Assembly: GCA_003155495.1 (NCBI GenBank)
Contig: PMDB01000076.1
Span: 48,656-84,851 of the forward strand
DNA length: 36,196 nt
Direction: 5' to 3'
Source of the DNA: Ignavibacteriota bacterium
GTDB taxonomy: Bacteria; Bacteroidota; Ignavibacteria; UBA10030
Shown here: positions 26,235 through 32,504 of the stretch, one piece after another
Layout: every line of letters starts with the position of its first letter
Position numbering within the stretch: position 1 is the first letter of the stretch
Translations under genes and position numbers: made by a program
The notes under the pieces: model-generated
The model's input: the letters and a program-made list of their open reading frames with translations, nothing else
The model's database searches: none
Told to the model about the DNA's origin: nothing

Positions 26235-26262
26235 ACTTCACCATTCGAGCGCTTGGTTAGGT
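26235..26262 (-). repeat. attC site, 5' (R''-L'') part only
   Basis: On the minus strand ACCTAAC (R'', 26256-26262) is followed by CAAGCGCT (L''), directly after the stop of the AlbA_2 gene. The rest of the site is replaced by the methyltransferase remnant. The bases 26257-26270 are the exact reverse complement of 27303-27316 at the other end of the cassette. Confidence 0.75.
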
Positions 26263-26269
26263 GGCGTAT

Positions 26270-27298
26270 CTATTTCAGTGATTTGTCTTTTACTTTTATG
26301 TCTTTATAAAAAGACTCACCTGTATTGGGTTCAGCATTATCCGCGTAAACCGTCCAATAGATCTTTAAGTCTCTTAATTCTGGAGTATCCTTTAACAAAA
26401 TTCTTGAATAGGAATTTGTTGATAATGAGACATTTGTTTTAGGTAAGACCGGAATATATCTTGTAGGGCCATAATTTGGATAACTGAATGAGCCACTACC
26501 GCTTGCTCCGATAACATCTCTGTCCGTATTTTTTCGAAATCTCTTTTCAAAAGGAATACCATCCTTCAAGAAGATTTCAGGAGTTGTTCGTTCATCTTTT
26601 TTAATAAGAATTGCTTCGGGAATTTCAAGGACACAATTGATATAGTTTGCCAATATTTTGCCATTATTGTATGCATATACTAATAATTCAATATCAGTAC
26701 GATACTCTGGTTCTTGTTTATGATCGACGAATAATGGAATACCTGGAATACCGCGACTGACTTCATAGGTTTCTTTCTCTATAAGAAACTCTATATTAAT
26801 TACAGGTGTTTGTGCGCGATTTAATATGTCGCGTATTTCGTAGTCGTACATAGCAGTAGATTCAAAATTGAACCTCTTATAATACCTTTTATCACTGGCT
26901 TGGTGAGCGGTATTACTTTTTGGTATAGTAACCACATAGATCACACCGTTCGGAGAAACGCTAGTAGGAATTGGCTCAATGATGATATTAGATATGCGCG
27001 GAAAGATATTTGTATTAATAATTTGCTCTAACCATTCTTTCGAAATATCATTTCTATCAATTGGGTCAATTTTTTCTGGTAAGTGTCTCATCTCTGAAGC
27101 ATCATATTCTTTAACTCCATATATAATGACACCTCCGTCAGAGTTTGCCATAGCAGAAACATCCTTAGCAATTTCCTTTTTCTTTGAATCCGAGGATTTG
27201 CTGAGAGATTCTGCTGACTTATAATCAAGATTCAAATTTTCCTCAATATGATTCTTAATTAAACCTAATATTTCTTTTTCATTCCATAGCTTATTCAT
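26270..27298 (-). CDS. Schlafen AlbA_2-domain protein (cassette gene)
   Basis: 342 residues. The N-terminal AlbA_2 putative nucleic-acid/ATP-binding domain spans about 1-150: E..LDYKSAE then KKKEIAKDVSAMANSDGGVI and IYGVKE, followed by IPKSNTAHQASDKRYYKRFN, the typical order for this family. The C-terminal half (about 165-342) is beta-rich, of unknown type. AlbA_2 proteins are common in transcription-regulator and defence contexts. ATG is about 12 bases downstream of the R' box of the preceding attC, and the stop lies eight bases before the R'' box of its own, the compact layout of an integron cassette. A 14-bp perfect inverted repeat brackets the gene. Confidence 0.88.
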   Translation of the reverse strand: MNKLWNEKEILGLIKNHIEENLNLDYKSAESLSKSSDSKKKEIAKDVSAMANSDGGVIIYGVKEYDASEMRHLPEKIDPIDRNDISKEWLEQIINTNIFPRISNIIIEPIPTSVSPNGVIYVVTIPKSNTAHQASDKRYYKRFNFESTAMYDYEIRDILNRAQTPVINIEFLIEKETYEVSRGIPGIPLFVDHKQEPEYRTDIELLVYAYNNGKILANYINCVLEIPEAILIKKDERTTPEIFLKDGIPFEKRFRKNTDRDVIGASGSGSFSYPNYGPTRYIPVLPKTNVSLSTNSYSRILLKDTPELRDLKIYWTVYADNAEPNTGESFYKDIKVKDKSLK

Positions 27299-27310
27299 TT
27301 TTGATACGCC

Positions 27311-27467
27311 ACCTAAGGAATGGAGCTAAGCTGCGACGTTGATAACCTTCCAATTTTACCGCTGTCGCGCAGAATACCTTACTTAAATTCATAATCTTTA
27401 CCTTCCACGCGCGGACTTTTGCACCCGCGTTCTTTCCGTCAGCTTGCCTGCCTGGATCATTCGCTGC
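27311..27467 (-). repeat. attC-like site, R'' side decayed
   Basis: The minus-strand 3' half is clear: TTATCAACGTCGCAGCTTAG as in the other sites, then CTCC and CTTAGGT (R', 27311-27317). The 5' side keeps CAAGCTGACGG but the R''/L'' boxes are degraded to GAATGATCCAGGC. It probably cannot be recut at the R'' side. Confidence 0.65.
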
Positions 27468-27477
27468 TTACAATCTT

Positions 27478-28044
27478 TTACAGGATGAAATATTTGGCAC
27501 CAATTCCCACAAGGAATGTGTCAGTTGAGTTTTGAGCATTATAGCGTACCCTTGAATAAACCATTGCGGGTTCTATAGAAGCTGAACGTGCAATAAATAT
27601 TTCCAGCCCTCCGGTGAAGTTGTATCCGGTTGTTGGTGCTTGGAACGGCTGACTGGAATCGTAATATGACGTCATCCAGGAAATTTTCCCGCTTGCTCCG
27701 ATAAATGGAGCGACCTTGTCTAAAGGGAAATAAAAACGCATTCCCAGGTCTAATGCGAGGCTTTTACTTTTTGCCGGATTTACATAATAAACGTTTGCAG
27801 GATTGAGGTCTATAGAAGTGTATGTATAATCGACGCCGAAGGACAATTCAAATTGATCGATGAGGAAATACGAGATGGATGGTGCAAGAGCATAGGTCGA
27901 ATTGCTAAAACCTCCTTCTACAGTCTTTATCGAAGAATAGGAAATGCTTCCGCCGAGCGAATAAACTCCCTGCTTTATTTGGTCCTGGGCTGGGGATGCT
28001 GCAAACAGGAAGGCAACCAGGCACAGACTACGGGTGATTTTCAT
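27478..28044 (-). CDS. Outer-membrane beta-barrel protein (OmpW/OmpA-barrel-like size)
   Basis: 188 residues from ATG at 28044, with AAGGAG eight bases upstream; a longer frame to 28101 lacks a sensible start. Signal peptide MKITRSLCLVAFLFAASPAQ. The rest alternates polar and hydrophobic residues with aromatic girdles (YSLGGSISYSS, FELSFGVDYTYTSIDL, LALDLGMRFYFPL, FLVGIGAKYFIL), an eight-stranded barrel of the outer-membrane-beta-barrel group. It ends in a hydrophobic-aromatic C-terminal strand. Function unknown. It directly precedes a decayed attC on the transcribed strand, suggesting it is a cassette gene whose upstream site has been lost. Confidence 0.78.
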   Translation of the reverse strand: MKITRSLCLVAFLFAASPAQDQIKQGVYSLGGSISYSSIKTVEGGFSNSTYALAPSISYFLIDQFELSFGVDYTYTSIDLNPANVYYVNPAKSKSLALDLGMRFYFPLDKVAPFIGASGKISWMTSYYDSSQPFQAPTTGYNFTGGLEIFIARSASIEPAMVYSRVRYNAQNSTDTFLVGIGAKYFIL

Positions 28045-28398
28045 GATATCTCCTTGATGATGTTTGTTGTACAGCCAGCGAACAGGTGATGAGGAAGACA
28101 CTGGTTATAATTTTATAAATACGCTAAAAAACAAAGCCAACGGTCAGGAAGAGCCCGTGGAGTGCATTTGATCGGCACACTACATTTCCTTTTTAGATTT
28201 TTCTTCAAATTGGAACCCCCCACGGCGAATTACCGTGCGATGAATAGCCTCACACGTGAAACAACTGTGACAAAGTACGTGAGAGATCAATCAAACGCAA
28301 CAACTTAGCCAAACACTATTTTGTACTCCATTTGTGACGCTCTGAACACCTCCCCGGAACACTTTGTGATCTCTCAGCGACCACTTCTGTGCCTTGTC
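28045..28398. other. Intergenic region without a gene, with a separated 10-bp inverted repeat
   Basis: About 350 bases between the barrel protein gene and the SIR2-like gene. TGAGAGATCA (28280-28289) and TGATCTCTCA (28367-28376) are perfect inverted copies, each with a nearby CAAAGT/ACTTTG. No attC boxes are recognisable, so any cassette boundary here is erased. Confidence 0.45.
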
Positions 28399-29610
28399 TC
28401 AACGTAGTTCACTGGAAGTAATATGACATTTGATATCGCTTAATTTAGTATTACACAACCACTTCTGAATTGGGATCAACTGGTTGCGACGAATCCATGG
28501 GTCGTAACCACTTGCAATAATGACCGATTTATATAAGACTTCAGATGGTTTTTCGTGGAGGTGAATTAGAGTATTTCGAGGACAACGATCAAACCAAGCA
28601 TCTATTCGAAAGTTAATAGCTGTGTCACCCCATCCATACCCTGACATCACCATGACTTCACATTGACTTAGAATTTGATGTAAGCGAAAATGCATGTCGG
28701 CATAGATTCCACGTTGGTATGAAACAGCCTTATTTATTCCAGTTAAAAATGACGGCATGCGAATTTCAAGTTTGAGTTCAGTTCCGTTTCCATCCTTGAT
28801 ATGTTTGATATCGTCACCGAGAAAGATTACTTCCTTCAATCTTCCATCCACTACAAACGAATGCCAATTCACAGAACCGTGTAATTTAAATAATCTGACT
28901 TTAGCCTGACGCACATCATACACATCATCTTTATACCACCGCACATCGCCATCACGTTCGCCAAATCCATCTACGAAATCCACTCTATTCTCAAACAGAA
29001 ACCGCTCAATTAGAGTGTCATGGTTGAGTGTGAATATGTTTAATTGTTCTATGTCTTGTGCAGTCGCTAATTCAAGAATAAGATCGAATCCAACTAAATC
29101 TTTCGTGTGACGTAATTCTCCGGCCACGACTGACTCGATAAAAAAACACGCATTCTCAGCGAGGGAACCCAGGTAGCTCAGTCGAGCCATTACGCTGCCT
29201 CCTATAAGGAGTTTGCCGGCTTTCTTCTCTATGACCTCCATCAGTGGAGTAACAAGTGAATTGTCAACTCGACCATCGCTCCAATATTTCATCTGTTCGC
29301 AAAGAAAAAACAGATCTTCATACGAAGTGACACCTCGAAATATTGCTCCAGAACTACTCTTACCTGGCGGATAATATCCCACACGTTTAATATCACGTTT
29401 GTCGTGTCTGCTAAGTAACCGCAGAAGTCGGCGAATTCGGATTATAACTTCTTCCGATTCTTGACTATCAAGGTTTTGTTTGCCTGGGCTGAAATGAATG
29501 GAGCTGTCCTGATGGTAGGCACGGTTATAAATTGCGCGGGTTAATTTCTCTGCAGTTGGTAAGCCGGAAGGAACAGAAACTCCAGCGCCAAGAAATAGAA
29601 TTAGTTTCAT
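28399..29610 (-). CDS. SIR2-like domain protein, putative NADase (defence-type)
   Basis: 403 residues of the SIR2-like clade used by several antiphage systems. Rossmann NAD-binding start LFLGAGVSVPSGLPTAEKL (6-24), catalytic-type NHD at 196-198 (FTLNHDTLIERF), H244 in LFKLHGSVNW, and the distal MSGYGWGDTAIN (322-333). No second domain of note (no TIR, HerA, TPR), so either it works alone or with a partner outside. It is not a classical zinc-containing deacetylase: no CxxC pairs. Enzyme activity is inferred from the family. It lies downstream of a truncated attC, so is likely a cassette gene that lost its upstream half-site. Confidence 0.85.
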   Translation of the reverse strand: MKLILFLGAGVSVPSGLPTAEKLTRAIYNRAYHQDSSIHFSPGKQNLDSQESEEVIIRIRRLLRLLSRHDKRDIKRVGYYPPGKSSSGAIFRGVTSYEDLFFLCEQMKYWSDGRVDNSLVTPLMEVIEKKAGKLLIGGSVMARLSYLGSLAENACFFIESVVAGELRHTKDLVGFDLILELATAQDIEQLNIFTLNHDTLIERFLFENRVDFVDGFGERDGDVRWYKDDVYDVRQAKVRLFKLHGSVNWHSFVVDGRLKEVIFLGDDIKHIKDGNGTELKLEIRMPSFLTGINKAVSYQRGIYADMHFRLHQILSQCEVMVMSGYGWGDTAINFRIDAWFDRCPRNTLIHLHEKPSEVLYKSVIIASGYDPWIRRNQLIPIQKWLCNTKLSDIKCHITSSELR

Positions 29611-29732
29611 GCTGAATCTAGTCCTGATTCAAAAGATACCGTGCTTTCAGTCGTTGTATTATTCACAAAACCCCGGCACACTACCATACACCGAGGCTTA
29701 AGAGTATAACAGTATTAGAGTGCGACACTTAT

Positions 29733-29762
29733 TTACTGACAAGCGTGAGCGCCTGGTTTGGC
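29733..29762 (-). repeat. attC site, 5' part only, overlapping the end of a gene
   Basis: Minus strand GCCAAAC (R'', 29756-29762; one base off GCCTAAC) then CAGGCGCT (L''). The 3' half with GCAGCTTAGCGCC is absent before the SIR2-like gene, so the site is truncated. Confidence 0.7.
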
Positions 29763-30485
29763 GGCGCTTTCTTTTGCCTGTCGATCCTCATCACTTAAAA
29801 GCCAAATAGCTGGATATTGAGCATTAATAAAAGTTATAGCATCATTCGTTATTCGCAGGGATTCCGTCAGAGGAAATAAAAGCATTCCTAGAGAAAGATC
29901 ATTTATCCGTGCGCTTCCATCAATATATAATATTAGCCTTTCGTGATCCATCTTTCCATACAGCCCATGCATACCACTATAGTTAGGATGCGCAAACTCA
30001 GACAAGTCTTCATAAGCAACTTTAAATCCCTCATAGAGTTTGTCAACCTTATCAACAGCTGTCATAATATTGCTAACTCTGACAAGCGATAATTCATTAC
30101 GCCCACCGAATAACCTGACAACAATTGCATTATGAATTTCATTTAAGTCACCCTTTTGTAGACTGGAATCAAGACTTAAATAAAGATCAAAGATTGCTGC
30201 AGCGTTTTCTGCAATAGCTCGGGCAAGAATAAATGTGATTGCTGGTTGTCCATTATCCCAGCAATTGACCGCAACCGTGAACAAATCGACAACCCGATGA
30301 ATAGTAAGTTGGATAAATGACTTAACCATCCAAACAGTTTTAGGCGTCATTGGATCGGTCACGGGATCAACAATTGAAGCCTTATATGATTCAATTGAAT
30401 CAGCCAACGAATTCAAATATTCTATATGCTCAGACTTTGTGTCTGTATAGCGAGCAGAATCGTTTTTAAAGTGAACTAATGCCAT
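29733..30485 (-). CDS. Unknown helical protein (cassette gene)
   Basis: 250 residues, mostly helical, no signal peptide. Blocks such as FILARAIAENAAAIFDLYLS and YEDLSEFAHPNYSGMHGLYG recall the RA.(E/H).....L......FAH.....H arrangement of DUF5677-like and HEPN-adjacent proteins, but I do not recognise the family with confidence. Start ATG is 13 bases after the R' box of the attC at 30501-30679. The last residues AAKPGAHACQ are translated from the R''-L'' part of the following attC, with the stop inside it. An 11-of-12 inverted repeat (29757-29768 with 30495-30506) brackets the gene. Confidence 0.78.
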   Translation of the reverse strand: MALVHFKNDSARYTDTKSEHIEYLNSLADSIESYKASIVDPVTDPMTPKTVWMVKSFIQLTIHRVVDLFTVAVNCWDNGQPAITFILARAIAENAAAIFDLYLSLDSSLQKGDLNEIHNAIVVRLFGGRNELSLVRVSNIMTAVDKVDKLYEGFKVAYEDLSEFAHPNYSGMHGLYGKMDHERLILYIDGSARINDLSLGMLLFPLTESLRITNDAITFINAQYPAIWLLSDEDRQAKESAAKPGAHACQ

Positions 30486-30500
30486 ATTTCTTTTAGCGCC

Positions 30501-30679
30501 GCCTAACGACCGGCGCTAAGCTGCGGCGTTGATAACTTTCAATATGCAACCAACGAAGCGAGTTCATGCTGGTTCTTTCAATTTTGTAACAACCTATACA
30601 CGCCATGCTTGACGCACCCAGCTGGCAACCGTCAGCTTGTTTACCCGTCGTCTTACTGGGCGGGAGCGCCTGATTAGGC
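30501..30679 (-). repeat. Complete attC-like site, 179 bp
   Basis: On the minus strand R'' GCCTAAT (30673-30679), C, L'' AGGCGCT, a long interior, then L' AGCGCC and R' GTTAGGC (30501-30507). The two ends pair as CGCCGCCTAA..AGGCGCT with AGCGCC..TTAGGCGGCG, leaving unpaired bases between L' and R' as in integron attC sites. The interior includes AAGCTGACGG, which can pair with CCGCAGCTT, and a loosely repeated TGATAACTTTCAA unit. Confidence 0.82.
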
Positions 30680-30722
30680 GGCGTTTTGGGTTTATTATTT
30701 TCTAAAAAAGAATAATAGATTG

Positions 30723-32462
30723 TTATTTTAAGACACAGCGGAAACCCCAAGTACCGGTGCCACTAATCGGACCCTGTTTATCGCGTGCGACCACTTGACA
30801 CCAGTCCTCATAAAAAATTGAACCACCACGCTGCACACGAAATGTTTGCGCCGTCGATGGACCCTTAGGATCTGTTGTGCCACCGCATGGATAGGCGCCA
30901 TCTCCATTATAATACCAATCCCAGCACCACTCCGCTACATTTCCACTCATATCGTAAATACCAAGTTCGTTTGCTGACTTTGTGCCTACAGTATGTGTTA
31001 TAATTTCAGAATTGCTGTAATACCATGCGACATTTTTTATTTCGTTACTGCCGCTGTAAGTGTACCCCCGCGAGCTTGTTCCACCCCGTGCTGCAAACTC
31101 CCACTCTGCTTCTGTCGGAAGGCGGTAACCATTTGCATTCCAATTCACTGCGTCATTATTTATATCGATTTGTCCGAGGCGATAGACTGCGTTTTGCGTA
31201 ACGTCTGTATAATAGACAGGTGATAATCCCTCTTGCTCCGAACGTGCATTGCACCACTTAACAATGTCATACCAATTTACATACGTTACAGGATTGTTTG
31301 TGCTATTGGGATGGAAACCATTTCCACCCTCTATTAAGTCAGTATAACCGTGCATTATTGCCCATGTTCTTACTTCTGTCCATAGATCGTATGTGACTTC
31401 GTAGTTCTCTATCTTGAAACTACTGATAGTAACTAGAGTTGAACCTGCAGTAAATGTACCGCCGGCGACAGAAATAACACTTCTCGTAATTATATCGGAA
31501 CTTGTTGTAAACGACCAAACCGGCCCTATTGTTGTCGCTGACTTACTGTCTTTTGCATTTATCTGCCAATAGTATGTCGTACTATTTGAAAGATTTGTTG
31601 TAGAGAATGTTGCTGCACTTTGCCCGGTTGCAATGAGGTTGGTTGGCGGATTGCTGGCGTCAAAGTAGAAATCGTATGTAATTCCATCCTTCTCTGGATC
31701 CGAGCATGTCCAGCTTAAAATTGGAGAATTCGAAATGCCTATTGCGCCATCGGCAGGATATGGATTCGAAGGAAGTGCCGGAGGATAGTTGGTAGTGAAT
31801 GACCAGATCGATCCAGCTGTTGTTCCCCCCTTACTATCCTTAGCAACAATTTTCCAGTAATACGTTGTGCTATTGGTAAGTCCTGAAGAACTTATGCTGA
31901 GGGCCGTTTGATTTGCGGCAATAGCTATGGTAGGATTATTGCTTGTACCAAAATACACGTCGTACTTCAGTGCATCGCCGTCGGGATCGGAACAATTCCA
32001 ACTTAAGACCATCGAGATCTGAACACCGACGGCACCATTTGCCGGTTCGGGATTAGATGGGACGGCGGGTGCGTTGTTGAATTTAATTGTCACAAGAGAT
32101 GATTGTCCGATATTTCCAGACCAATCATATGCCTTTGCCATCACTGTATGATAACCGCTTTTTCCTCGAGTATTCCATTTCGATTCATATGGTGCTGTTT
32201 CAATTGTATCAACTATTTTTCCATTAATATAAAATTCAACCTTGGATACTTCCTTATTATCTTCGGCATTAGCAATTATTGTATATATGGTATCAATCTT
32301 TAATTCTGAATCTGTTTCCGGGAATAAGATTGCTACTGTAGGTTTCTCAGTATCTGCCGGAACCGGTTCTTGAATCGGCTCTGTTGTATCGTCTTTACAG
32401 GATTGAAAAAAAAGAATTAAGGATAAAAGAAAAATCCTAAATATGAAGCGATGCGGTTTCAT
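30723..32462 (-). CDS. Lipoprotein with Ig/FN3-like repeats and a C-terminal FGE-sulfatase (SUMF1-like) domain
   Basis: 579 residues. Lipobox LILFFQSC puts the lipidated Cys at 22. Then an Ig-like domain (about 40-130: KPTVAILFPETDSELKIDTI), two FN3-like domains (about 133-226 and 228-322, each with YDVYFGTS or YDFYFDAS and TYYWKI or TYYWQI), and an FGE-sulfatase domain (about 330-579): FKIENYEVTYDLWTE, PVTYVNWYDIVKWCNARSEQ, YRLPTEAEWEFAARGGTSSR, GIYDMSGNVAEWCWDWYY, and a RVQRGGSIF..GFRCVLK ending. True formylglycine activity is not implied; many such domains are binding modules. It is 42 bases downstream of a large secreted protein gene, suggesting one envelope operon. Confidence 0.88.
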   Translation of the reverse strand: MKPHRFIFRIFLLSLILFFQSCKDDTTEPIQEPVPADTEKPTVAILFPETDSELKIDTIYTIIANAEDNKEVSKVEFYINGKIVDTIETAPYESKWNTRGKSGYHTVMAKAYDWSGNIGQSSLVTIKFNNAPAVPSNPEPANGAVGVQISMVLSWNCSDPDGDALKYDVYFGTSNNPTIAIAANQTALSISSSGLTNSTTYYWKIVAKDSKGGTTAGSIWSFTTNYPPALPSNPYPADGAIGISNSPILSWTCSDPEKDGITYDFYFDASNPPTNLIATGQSAATFSTTNLSNSTTYYWQINAKDSKSATTIGPVWSFTTSSDIITRSVISVAGGTFTAGSTLVTISSFKIENYEVTYDLWTEVRTWAIMHGYTDLIEGGNGFHPNSTNNPVTYVNWYDIVKWCNARSEQEGLSPVYYTDVTQNAVYRLGQIDINNDAVNWNANGYRLPTEAEWEFAARGGTSSRGYTYSGSNEIKNVAWYYSNSEIITHTVGTKSANELGIYDMSGNVAEWCWDWYYNGDGAYPCGGTTDPKGPSTAQTFRVQRGGSIFYEDWCQVVARDKQGPISGTGTWGFRCVLK

Positions 32463-32504
32463 TCAATTATTACTGGTTGTACGTTGTTAGATTTAGTGTG
32501 CAAG

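Noticed and set aside
30723-32462. FGE-sulfatase domain considered as an active formylglycine-generating enzyme.
   Set aside because: No sulfatase gene is nearby and the domain is fused to FN3 modules in a lipoprotein, a setting in which this fold commonly has other roles.
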